NCBI RefSeq assembly: GCF_000524195.1
Contig: NW_020170382.1
Span: 1,997,698 to 2,061,697 of the forward strand
DNA: 64,000 nucleotides
Direction of reading: 5' to 3'
From: Echinococcus granulosus
Taxonomy: Eukaryota > Platyhelminthes > Cestoda > Cyclophyllidea > Taeniidae
Positions 37,295-53,300 of this stretch are shown piece after piece. The position numbers and the translations under genes are program-made. Each line of letters opens with the position of its first letter. The stretch's first letter is position 1. The notes beneath the pieces were generated by a model. It worked only from the letters and a program-made list of their open reading frames with translations, was not told where the DNA came from and ran no database searches.

Positions 37295-40200
37295 TTAGCC
37301 CATGTTGAGGGTGCCAGCGCCTTGACCGAAGCCGAATCCCTTGGGTCCAAAATTCTTCCCATAGCATGCTGATAGGAATGAGAGCAGGAAAGGTCGCTTT
37401 CAATCATTAGCAATCGTTGCCGCCAACACACGCATGTGACGCTCCAATTTTTCTGTTTCACAAATATGTGGCACGTCTCAGGTCAGTTTATGACAGACTG
37501 GTGGAATTAAGCCGTATTGGCAAAAGGTTGGCTTAGTTGAGGGCAATTAAGTAAATGCAGAATGTTCTTGGCCTGGAAAAAATTACCATTTTTAGTTTTG
37601 GGGAAATTTTTTAGTAAAAAACAGCAACAATTGGCGGCATATTGAAGGAATACAAGGTTTGGGCTGTGGCAGTCGAGTTTCGCTGTTAAATTATCACTCC
37701 GTCTACGTCAACAGGCTTTCGCGGTTGCCTGCCTATGAGTGGCTGCAGTAATTGCTGGAATGATGTGGTGCATTATATATGGGCCCACTTTCTGGGTTTA
37801 CACATCACCAAGACTACAATCATTTTGGATTTATAATTCAGTCAGTGCTTCAGTGAAGAGTTTTCCAAGTTGTAGCCTTGCCAATAAGTACACCACCAAA
37901 TCCTTTGCAAATACCTAAGACGACTTTAAGGTGTCAGGTCAACCTTGGGGTAAAACAAGTACATTGAGATTAAGCGCTTGAATGAATAAAATACTCGTGT
38001 TCTAGTTGCAACTTGTCGAAGCTAACTGTTGGTGAGAAAGACTCAGTTACGGATCTAAGCAACTGTTAGGACAACTTACTTTTACAGTAAATCTCGAGGT
38101 CCTTCGTAGCGAGATTAGTCGAGTCCAGAGACTTGCCGCAGGTCTGGCAACGGAAGCAGCGCTTGTGGAATTTCAGCTAAAAACAGTAATTATAAAGTGT
38201 TTTTGAGGTTAGATTCAAATGGGTTCTCCACGCCGTCAGAACTTTCAGTCGATTAAACAATTTTTAGTAAACTTGTAATTGTATTTTATTTATGAAAATT
38301 TGTTTCTTATTTACAGGAAAACTAGGTTCTCTTTAATTCAGCATTCCCACACTACCCCAATTTGAAAACGGTTTCGTCTACGAGACAAAGTTCTTGATGA
38401 ATGTCGCGATGCGTCAAAGTGTGTTATTCAGGTTTGCTTGGCAAAGTTCAGCAATTGCCCCTGACCAAACAAACCAGGGCTCAATATGTTGGCTCAGTAA
38501 TGAGTTGCAGTTTTTTAAAGGCCCGATGTTATTTCTTAAAAAAGTAGTGGAAGTAAAATAAAACTACCCACATTATGCAGGCGTTAGCATATAATTTAGT
38601 GAGCTGTCAACATTTTATGGGGTCCCTAATGAATCCCTTAATGCGTGATATTTATTCTAATTTTAATGCCACAACTTTTCTCTTTCCAACACTCAATTGG
38701 CGAAAAAGGGTCATTGGTTAATAAATCACCCCAATTCTTTATTACGTGCCGACCCTCGAGGCAGAAAAAACAATGACAATGGCAATGTTCCAAAGTGCTG
38801 TACGAATCAAGCTGAGACTCAGGTAGCAGCCTCAGCTTTATCATCCACGGGACAGAAAGTTTAGCTGCAGCACTAGCTTTGACCAGGTCTCAAGGGTGAA
38901 ATAAGTCGGTAAAGGTTTCGGCTGTAGACTTACATCACCAGGGCATCCTATGGCTTTTTCAGCGTCATAGACGCGTTGGCCACAACGGGGACAGCCACCC
39001 GATTTGGGACTCACCGCTCTCGGCTGACCGGACTTGGGCCCGCTACTGTGGGGATAAAGAGGGCGAAGAGAAGAGGTTAACGAAAGGAAATTAGTGTGTG
39101 GCTAAATTGTACGATTCGACGAAATCTTAGCATAATGTTGGTCTATCACACGACGGGTTCTACGCCGATCAAGCCGTTAACGCTTCCAGCATCCTGGGTA
39201 GTCAGTATTAGTATAATCAAGCTATGCAAGATCTCCCACAGCCTCTTTGGTTGAGGATACACATTAAATAATGTTGAAGATCGGGCTCTAAAAACTTTTA
39301 TTCAAAAATATTAGGCATAACAAAGAATTAATTGGACTTCGAATTTAAGTATATAGAGCAATTTAGAACGAAGAAGAAGTATAAGCAGTTGGGAAATATT
39401 GTTTGAAAGGTATAGAGATGTTAAGCGTGTGACTTTTATTTCCAAATCAGTAGGGAGTTAAAGTTTCGAGGATTCCAAAATCCTAACCGAAATCGAATTC
39501 GCACGCCCCGCAGTAAGACGGTTGAAGAGACTCCTCCTCAAATGATACTGGTAAGTGTAACATAAGATGCCGCATCAAAGCTTATTAATACGGGATCATA
39601 ATGCAGAAATTACCCAGAGTTGGTTGATGAGCCCTGTATCAGAAGACGATAGATATCATGAGTAAAATTGGCTCGGGGGTTCTAATGAGAAAACCGGATA
39701 ATATACACCCATTCCGATTCATTTTATTGAAGCAGTATCTTTGAGGGTTCTTGTGGACATCATCCTTAAAATTGACTAGTGGTTTTTATAAATTCGAGTA
39801 CAATCCAAGTGGGTGAATAGAAGAAGCTTATTATGAAGTAAATAAAAAGACAATTTCAAAATGTCTCCCCCGGACTCTACCTACCAGTTCTATGCATTTC
39901 AATCAAGATTTCAGAGGATCCTTTCAAGTAGGAGCAGTACATCTATTAATCTAGAATGCAAAACTGGAGTACAAAACACGAAATCCCACAGTGCACCTTT
40001 GGCCGTATTTATTAGGGCCAAACCGCCTTAAAACCCAAGAACATTAATGGCCATTTCAGTTTGTACTTCAAGTCATTGGTCGCATTGGATTTCTTTTATA
40101 TGCGAGTTTGAACCGGCAATGCAAAACCAATGTGGCGCAATAAGGCATTGCCAAGACAAGCTTAAATGAAGATAAAGAGTACAAAATGAAGGCACCTGTA

Positions 40201-41766
40201 CTTTGTGAGGAGGTCAGTCCAATACATTATGCTCTAGGTGCCGCGACATGCCAACCAACAAATATAGAAAAAGAAATCCAAATGTGACACTTACAAAGCA
40301 CGAAATACTAGCATGACCAGATGAAGTGTTGTTGTCCATACAAAAATTACCAAACCCTTATCCTTTCTACGTAGATGATTCGGATTCACGGGTTAACGCA
40401 TGGAGGGGGAAACATTAACAATCGCTTGAACCACAGGCCGCTTGCACGCACAGGCATGAAGACGATCGTTTTTTTTTCACGTCCTGAAACGCGACGGCCT
40501 AGCGGGAATTTAAATGAAAAACTTACGCAGCGCCACCCTCAGTGCCAGGTCCAGTGGCTTTCTCGGTGTTGAGGACACCGGCGCCTTGACCGAAGCCGTA
40601 GCCCTTGGGACCAAACTCGCGACCGTGGCAAGTCTTGCAGTAGAGGGTTCGCTGGTGCTGCGCTCCTGTAGTGCTGTCTACGGGCTTGTTGCACAGAGCT
40701 GAAATAAGTTAAGGACATGGAGATATGATGAATAGACTCAGAAATGAGACGAAACACCCAAGTTATTCTAACAAATTCTCATAAATCTTCAAAAAGTAGC
40801 GCCCAAAAGTAATGAAATGCAAACCAATGACCCGATAATGTTGCATTTCTAACTGGACACTTGTACTAGCCTCACTTAGACAGCCTAAGACATCGGTAGT
40901 TAATGGTGTTACAATAAGCAAATGCCTAAAATGAAAGCAAAATTAAATCTCTCTAATACCTCTTACACTTGTTACATCAAAATTGAATCCTCTATAACTC
41001 AAAACACCTTTTCGAAATAATGACCAAATAATTGAAAATAAACAGACTGAATCGAAGCCATATTTTAACACACTACGTTTGAATACTTTGACTAAAAGCG
41101 GGATTTTCTACGTAATGGACTTGAATGTATGAGGACTGACTACATTTTTTAGGCTTTAGCATCATCAACATCGTCGGCTACAAAGAATAGGTGGTCATTG
41201 GGGATTTTGAAATGAGACTTCTTAAGTAACGCTGAAGAGCTAACGTAAAACAACCGTGCGAAAATACGTATCAATCTGGAAGTAGAAAGAGGCTTCAAGA
41301 AATGAATTCGTAACGGGCGTTTTTGCCACCACATTTAAATGCTATTCCTCGCATGCACAGCCTCCAAGTACTTGCCACATCGAGCTTACGTTATCCCGAG
41401 TAATAATGATTAATAACTGATGTTAACAAATAATAATGATTAATAGCATTTCATGTCTTACACAGCCTCCTGCTCCCTCTCTCTTTTAAGTCCTATCGTC
41501 GATGTTTCAAAGCATTAAAACACCATAGTTGTAAATTGCGTTACGAATGAAGATCCACCACCTTTCATGTGCCAAGGTCATTGTCCCCAGTGCTTATGAT
41601 GTGAGACAAATCACTGCGCGGTGACCAAAAGCCTGCTGTTTTAATTACAATCTTTACGAAATAACTCACAGCACTTGAAGCACTGCTTGTGGTAGGCAAC
41701 GTCCCCAAAACGACGCTCCTCCGCCGCGTAGACAGGCTTATCGCAGGAGCCGCATTTGTTGGACAT
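37295..41766 (-). CDS. CSRP: Muscle LIM / cysteine- and glycine-rich protein with two LIM domains
   Basis: Five exons on the minus strand: 41766-41670, 40698-40527, 39045-38934, 38176-38080, 37368-37295; 183 residues, close to vertebrate CSRP1-3 (about 193). LIM1 spans residues 5-56 (C5, C8, H26, C29, C32, C35, then CKTC) and LIM2 spans 108-159 (C108, C111, H131, C134, C137, C140, then CKTC). Each is followed by the family signature [15 protein letters not shown] or [18 protein letters not shown]2 has two extra residues before its histidine, at the exon 3-4 junction. A Gly/Ser/Pro linker joins the domains. Family members sit at Z-discs and on actin bundles through alpha-actinin and also act in the nucleus with muscle transcription factors. 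The ATG is directly preceded by AG after a CTAAT and pyrimidine-rich stretch, so a 5' UTR intron or trans-splice site is likely. All junctions are canonical and in phase. Confidence 0.95.
41401..41445. repeat. Two direct copies of a 15-mer, 30 nt apart
   Basis: TAATAATGATTAATA occurs at 41401-41415 and again at 41431-41445 inside the first LIM-gene intron-proximal region upstream of exon 2. It is a short AT-rich duplication with no known function. Confidence 0.7.
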
Positions 41767-45206
<3,440 letters not shown>

Positions 45207-47300
45207 TTTGTGGCAATGCGTAAAATTTCTGTGATAAGCATTTAAACCTTTCACCTCTGCGAATATGCAATTCCTTTGGTTCTATTGAACCGACTATGGC
45301 ACCTGTAATCATGCATTCCCGGTTATGTTTAATTATTTTCCTTTAAATTTGATTTTGCCCGAATGTCAATTGGTTTTTCTGTTTTCCTTTTCTATCTTCA
45401 ATTGTATGCACGCATGTAGCCTTTACCTTATGTGTATTCTGTTTATTGTTGCCTATTAGCACTAATGTAGTGTTGAAATACTTGATACCCCGCCTACTAC
45501 TGCACCTTCAAATGCGCGTTTCTTTCGTTGCCTTGAGTGGCTTGATTACTGCGGGCGTTTGAATGTGTGCAATGAGAAGAGCTAAAGTAGAACGCACATC
45601 ATACTTTACCGGTATTAAACTAAGTCTTTTTGTCTAGAAAGTTTACGGAACATACGCTGTCTGATCTGTGGGGGGCGTAATCAAAAAGTTGGTTAACAAA
45701 CAATCGTGACAAAGGCGGACAAAGCGGTTGTTAATGTCGACTCAGTCGAAAATTGTTTTCAATGACCACTGCAAACAATTTCATGGACAGTCCCTCCGGA
45801 TTAGAAACTTCTTGATCGGCTTGTGCGCATTATGAAGAAAGTAGGGCAATCCGTTCCATAAACGATGGAGGTGGACAATATGCAGTTGAACAACATGTCA
45901 GACGGCGTCAATCGCGAACCTGGTCTTTGCCTAAGTGAGAGCAAGTTTTGTCTATCCGTGTTATCTCAAAGTAACGGTGCCTAAACCGGAGTTCAGGCAT
46001 TCAATTCTTTTTCCCAAGTTAGAAATGTATGATGCAACATTATTCAATTTTCTGCTCGTATGCTCCCTAACCGAGTTTTTCGCTTAGGTGCGAGATTAGT
46101 GTTCCTACAAGCAGACATTTTCACCAAAGTTATGATTTTAAGCACTTGCTGGGAATTATTAATGAGCTAATTATCTATAAATCCAGGATGACGGGTATGG
46201 GGGAACACTGCTATCTGCTCGTTGAGAACTCTTCTGACACTTCTTTACGTGTTTTCGAGCCAATACGCAGCCTAGAAGTCGTTAATGTGTTATCCTAACT
46301 GAGTACCTTTTTCAGTCTCATGTAAGGTTAAGGAAGAATCCGCCGAAGATAGCTCTCTTAGCAAAATTGGGAACAGTTTCATTAGAGCGCTTAATGACTA
46401 TAATTTCTGTACTGTTTTGACTCGCATTAAGTACGGAGCATATCCTCACTGCCCTCAAACTGGATAGATGATGGAGAACCCAGGGAGATAGTAGATTTGG
46501 ACTGGAATATTAGATTTCAATTTTCACTTTCAAAGTAACACGATCCCGCTCCAATATATTTTTGCCGAGGTGTTATTCACATTCTCGAGAACCTTCGCAT
46601 TTAGTGTCCCAAAATAGTGACTAAAATCCAACAGTTTCTCATGTGAGAAATAGAACATGACTAAAAAGCTTCCAATTTGTAGAACCGCCTTTAAAATCTC
46701 ACAAAACCAACGAATATTTTAAGGGAGTTATAAAGTGTAAAGTGAGTGCATGTAAAGTTGGACTTTTTCCTTTCTTTTAAATATTACAAATATTAAGACA
46801 CCACTGAGTTTGAACGAAGCAGCACATTTGCGACCAGCCATTATGATAAAATCCCCAGGCTGCTAGACATCGCTGAGTCTGTCTTTTTTATTAGTGGACT
46901 AAGATGAAATATTACGCCTTTAAGATATTTTTCATTAGTTCAATAAGCTGCCCTTTTTAATGGAAGAAAATTTGACATGATGCACTGGAGATTTCACCTA
47001 GATATCTTTTACAATCATCCGCTTTAATACAAAGGAAAGTGTGTTATATTGCAAAATGAAAGTCTTCAAACGCCAGATCTCGCACTGTGTAATTCATTTT
47101 TAGCAGAACCAAGTCAATTAGCCTGCCTGTAGCTTGAAATAAACTTTTGTATGCATTTCAACGTAATTTCACAAAAAAATGACCTTAAGGCATTTTTCTG
47201 AAATAATTTGCTCGCGATGCAGAGAAGACAAACCAAACGGCAGAATCAAATACAATGAACGCGCCAGTGTTATGGTCAAAAAATAAAATTATCCACGTTC
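45207..47300. other. Tail-to-tail interval between SMAD and dynein
   Basis: This interval holds the 3' UTRs of two convergent genes. No exon is visible. A minus-strand AATAAA at 46892-46887 could serve dynein (about 410 nt after its stop), and an ATTAAA near 45614 could serve SMAD. Confidence 0.45.
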
Positions 47301-50300
47301 TCAATCATCATTCAGCAGGAGACAAACACCCTGAAGTATCCAATGACTAGCATCGCGTTCCTCGCCGATGGCCAAGTCGGCCTCAAATACAAGACCCTTT
47401 CCACCAGCATCGGCCCTCGCCGAAGTGACGTAGACTGGTGTCAGCAAGGTGGAGTGCCTTTTTGCGCGACGACTCTCCATCACACTCACATTCAGGAGTG
47501 GTAGGGGTTGAATGAGTTGGCGTGGTGCCTGTAGACACAGTCGACCGATGCGGGAGTTCCAACTGGCTCCCTCAAGAAAGAGACCATTCAGAAGACAGCC
47601 TGCTAGGCTCCTATCTTCCACTGCCTCCTCATCGGTGTATTCGGTAACTGTGGTAACAATGACACTCTTATCAAGGGGCCAGGCGTTGCGGCGACAGGCT
47701 GACTGGACGACTGCGGAGAGGTACGACTCGGGCACGTGGAGGCCCGATAGCCAGATGACGATGGGTTCACCAGAGGTGGTCTAAATATTGCAGAAGTATG
47801 CAACAATGCCCCTTTTAAACGTTATTTAGACTATTCCTAAAGGGTAATGCAGCATTTTGCTGTCGATATTTGGTTCACTCATCCAGCTGCCATGCTACTT
47901 TGCCATCTCTGCCGTGCCAGGTGATGGCATGATGAAAACACACTTTGTCATAATGCCCAATGCTAAATTTCTGGGCCATGTTGCTGTGAGAGCATCAGGA
48001 TCAACCATTAAATATGCTTATTAATACAATGAATTTATTCATCTGCGTAGCAATCACCTCGAGACAGTAAGTGCGATGGAGTAATTTCAAAGAATTACCA
48101 AGTAGGTATGGGATGGGTAGGACCATATTCCATTCTCTCGTAAATTCGACAGAAATATGCCATTAGAAAGCACAGTCCCAAAGAATTCCAATATCTCGTT
48201 GCTGAAGAATGAACGTTCAAGCCAAACCGAGACTTTTCAGTTGATAAAATAGAACAAGGATAAAGTGGCTAAAATGGACTTATTTTGTAGCATACTCCTC
48301 ATGTGCTCTTACGATCTTGTTTTATTGTTGTAAGTAAGGTTGATCCACTTTAAGGTAGTCAATTTCTTCTTGCCCTAAGTACTCAACATGCGCTCTCCTT
48401 TCAAAATTGCAAATGCCTGTGAATGCTCGCGTTCACCGTTTCCACAGACGGATTTGTTTTGCGTGCAGCTTCATCACACAACAGGCTATGCGTTGATCAG
48501 GCATCCGGGATCGGGTGTTCCACTCGGTGGTCGAGTAATCACAGAAATGACTACTGTATTTTGGGCTCAGGACAGAACCACCATGATCGGGATCTTCGCG
48601 GATAGACACACGGCCGTCTTTGAAACATTTACACCATTCAAGTGTCACATTGCTGGGTGACCGAATTTTCTCCTGTAGCAAAGTGCTGTGCAATTAGATA
48701 TCCACATATTTTGAGCCTTTAGAGACAGAAAATGCAACACGAAACGACATTTTATCCAAGCATTCACAGCCACCTTTGCCTGATATCTTATTTAGACGTG
48801 TCTGGACTGGCCCATGACATGAGCACCGGACACTAGCGATGACTTCTACGTGGCGCGTATAGCTGCGCATTGCAAAACCGCAGTGGCATTCACCTTTATG
48901 GACCTCTGTAACACTGAATAACCAGCTCGATTTGAACCCCCTTTGTAATATGGATGGAAACGTCGAAACAAAATCCGGGGAAACAGTGATAAGGGAAGGC
49001 GACAAATTGCTCAGAAAAGATCTTATTAATGGAATAGAAACCAATGAGGAAAACGGATAAAATAAAGTAAATTGTTACCGTAGTTCGCATGCAATTAATA
49101 AACAACATTTATGGAAAAATTAACGTTTAAAGCATACGAAAGTGGACTTAAAATATCAGACAGAGTAGCCAGACAGCAGACAGTGTAGTGCCTGACTCGC
49201 AGAATCAAGTGCTCAATGGTTTGACTGCCACTCAAAATGGTCCAGTGAGACTCAACAAAACAGGGCCATTATATTTACAGAGTTGGAGTAAAAGTGGTTA
49301 ACCAAGAGGAATTGGAAAATAACTTTTAGTGCGTAGGAAAGAAGCTAGCTTTAACATCTATTCAACTCGTGCAAACAGTAATAAAAATAGAGTTGATCTT
49401 TTGCTTTGACCTGGTTTAGGCCTTTTTTTACTTTGATTTGGCATGATACCATAACATCATAATACCCGAGAGTGCGGCCCTTGTTGCCTGCGATACCAAC
49501 TGACATTTATCCGTGCCTCGACACACGAAGCATGCAGAGTAGAAGGAATTTACAAAACCTTTTTATGCCAAATAAATAAATTGTAAAGCTTTTAGGTTTT
49601 TTTTAACATTTTGATTCCAGAATTTTGTTTAGTCATGCTTAGAATGAAGGAGATATGTGTAACAGATTGAAGTTACTATGTACCTCATCTTCTAATGGTT
49701 TTGAGATGTTTTATCACTAGTTTAATGTTCAGAATTTTACAGAGGGCCGCCTATCACATACCCACGCCTTGTACTGCTCTGTTCTCCGATGTAAATGCGT
49801 TAGCCAATTAGCCAGGGACTTCTTCGTGTCAGGAGCAAAGGTGCGCCAAAGGCTAGGCAACTGACCATTGCAGAGGGAAACCGCCAATTGCTCCAGGTCA
49901 CTAGTGAGAGCCACCTCGCCAGACATCGCCTGCTTCAAATGGCTCAAGGTGGATTGCATTTGGAGGACTAGGCTATTGAAGTGTTCCAGCTCCTAAATAT
50001 TACGAGGGTCAATTTATATTAAAATTTTAACTCCAGAATACCATTCAATCATTAGCTGAAAATAGGTACTGTTTTTAGCTACAAATACTGGTGCACGGGA
50101 TCATGCAGCGGTGTCTTCGTTTCAGCATTTACGTGGTATTTTGCTAAGCAAAATATAACATTAGACCTTGACTTTAAGCTTCAGCTCTGCAAAAATTAAA
50201 CAAGAAGTCAGTGTAAACCATTCTGTACACAAAACGCAGAGCACTGCAACACAATGAGTGCGCAGTTCAAAACAGACTATCACACACAAACACAAACAGC

Positions 50301-53300
50301 ATCTACTGGCGCCTGACACCGTACTCAAAGATTTTCCTCGATTTTTATCCACTCACTACCTCACCTGTAGAAGTACAACAGTAGTAGGAGTCATCTTTTC
50401 CTTAAAGGCCTCCCTAATGGCCTCTCTGTCGAAGGGAGGTGGCAGAGATTGAAGCACTTTCTCTGCGACCTCGATGGTCAGGGTGGTTTGAGCCGTTGCT
50501 GTCGTGGCAGCATTGCTGCCGCTCTCACCCTCACAACCCAGGGCCAGCAGATAGGACCAGAGTTTGTGAGCTTTGCTTGTGAAGCTGTTGATTTCTGCGT
50601 TGGGGTTCAAACCCAGTACCTCGGGCGAGTTGTTCGTTGGCAGTGTGTCGATGTACCCTTGTAAACGTTTGAGATTATTAAAGTCGCAACAAGTTTGCGA
50701 TTATTCGATCGGGAAAATTGAGATTTGGTTTCTGGTACCTGGATTATCAGGTGCAGTAACCACCATAACTTGAGAAAAAGGAGGTTTTGCTTTCTTTAGA
50801 AATAAAATTATTGTAAATGTGGTTCAACTATGCTCAAATAATGACGCCTAAAGCTTTTGTGAATGTGCACTGCCAAGGACGAGTGCAAGCTTAACCTAAA
50901 TCGAGAAGGACAGTGAAGCTTTCGCGAAAAAGATTTTAAATAAAGGAACCATACAGCAACACACCATGACAACACATATGCCAATGTTTGTTATAAAACC
51001 GGATTGCTTATGGACACCATAGTGTGTAATGCTGGCCAATACTTACACTATTCCAAACAAAACGTGAAGCAAAATCACACCATAGCACCACAGTCACTAA
51101 ATGCGGAACCACCATTGTTTCCGGATGGCGGGAAAACCTTTTCAAGCCACGAGGTTTCATGTGAGTCCCTTTTGGGACCTAAACGCCAGGAATACATATA
51201 GTCCCTTGAAAGTTCAAACAAAGCCGGGACCATCAATGGAACAATTAAACAATACTGGAACCTCAACTGTGATCAAGCCAGTCACTCCTATGTGCCAGGA
51301 ACGTCTAGCGCAGACTCTTCTCCATTGGCTGCAATGGCTGGGAGATTAAAATACCTACATGGAAGTGCACTCTCATCTGCTTCTGTCGCGGTGATTCATA
51401 TCCGCTTAGTCACTAGGTTAGGCATCTTTGATGCGGGAAGGAAAGCAGGATGCATGCATACACACACAAGTGGATGCTCTGGAAAAGGCCAACAGTTACC
51501 GAAACACATGCAAATGGAGCTTGATAAGAAATCTCCCGCATTCCTAAGCCATAAATCCACAAATTGGGTGTCGTAAAAAGCAGCATGAACATATGCATAT
51601 TTAGGGCGTTAGCCTTCCACCACTCCTTCTACAGTGAACGGGACCATGTTAATGGCTACCTGAACATAAAATCCATGTTTTTGAGGGTGTACTGTTATAA
51701 AACGAATCCGGTTTTCTGCTGTTTATACTTTACTTCGTCGCTGATGCTACAGCGGGGACAAATATCACTTACTTAGAATGCCTTCTCTTGAAGTATCAGA
51801 AGGGAGAGCGTAAGTCAACTCCTCATTAATGAAGAAGTGGAAGCGTTGAAAGGTATCAAAGAGGAAGTCCCCAAAGTACTCATTCATATAAGTATGGAGA
51901 ACACGTTGATCAAATTTATCCATAACTCGACCTCCGTACATGATCTCCTCTATGAGGTATTGTAGACTACCCCACGGTAAACCGGATTTGTCTCTAGACG
52001 ACTTCAGCTGATCCGCAATCACTGTCAGACTTGCCTGGAAGTCCGATAGATTGAAGTCATAGACAACGTTCCAACCTAACTTGCCGTACTGCCGACGCTC
52101 TTGAACGACAGCGTGGAAGAAGGTGAGTGTGTATGCCAATACTGGAAACTCCGGATATGGATTTTCAGCAAATATGGAGGCTGGAATTTCTAAAAATGTA
52201 CAGCGCAAGTTCCTCTTGAGTCCGACCAACGGCTCGGTTACAACCTTAAACGAATGGTGAAGAAACCCAATCGGGAAGTCTGATGTGGATTCAGTCGTAA
52301 GCCAGAGTCGAAAAGTTGGATGGAACTGTTTCGTGGTTTCAATTGCCTTTTCTAGCGTCGGAATCCACTTCACCAGAAGGTGGCAGTTTTGTAGTACAAG
52401 CCAGGAACCCTTGGATGAAGCAGTTTTAAAGAGCTTCATTGCAGAGCTCTCCTGACCTTGGCCCATGGAGAGGAATATAATGTTACTGGAGGCATTCAAA
52501 CTGAGGGATTTATCTGCAAGCTTTTTTAAACCTTCAGTTGGATCAGAACCGGGGCTGAGGATAAATATAATGGGCGTTTCTGGTTTACTCTGTTCGTAAA
52601 CGGAAGACAAACTTGGCCCGTGTAAGGTCAGAAAGTGTTCACCCAGAGTGTTTGCGACGAAAATTTCTACGGCTCTACACACCCGATCCACACGGAAGCA
52701 GCGGAGCAGGCAGAGCTTTTGAAAGTCAGAAACGTCTTGAAAATACGGAGGTGGCTCACATTCCAACGAATTGAGGGAAAACCACTGTGTAACAAAATAT
52801 GGATTATCAAAATCAAACTGATAAAAGATGAAGCGTTGGGATGGCATGAATAACCTTACCTTTTTCCATTGTTTTTGATTTTCTACCAGACTTTTACTCA
52901 ATCCTACGAAGGAAGAGGGAAGGACCTCTTCCAGGCGCCGAATATCCCTCCATTTGGTGTCTGTGAGCCATGCTATTGGACAGCGCTCAGTCATTTTTCC
53001 AACTGAAACATCCCCTTTGGTAAAAAAGTCAACTTCGGCTTGGCTTACACGCCCTGCCTCTGCTTGCAACTTTAAGCTGATTTGAAAGCTGAATAGCAGC
53101 TTGTGACGTTCAAAAAAACCTGAAAAGGACAGTTAAAACATTCTGGGACCTAAATTAGGCAGTTATTTGAATTTATCTTCATTATATCTGCGTTTCTAAC
53201 GATCGAAAGCCTAATTTAATTGTGTTTCATAAAACAGCAATGTGTTGTGGACAATGCCTGTATTACAATGTTCCGATATGTTTCGGCGTCCACCAGCCAA

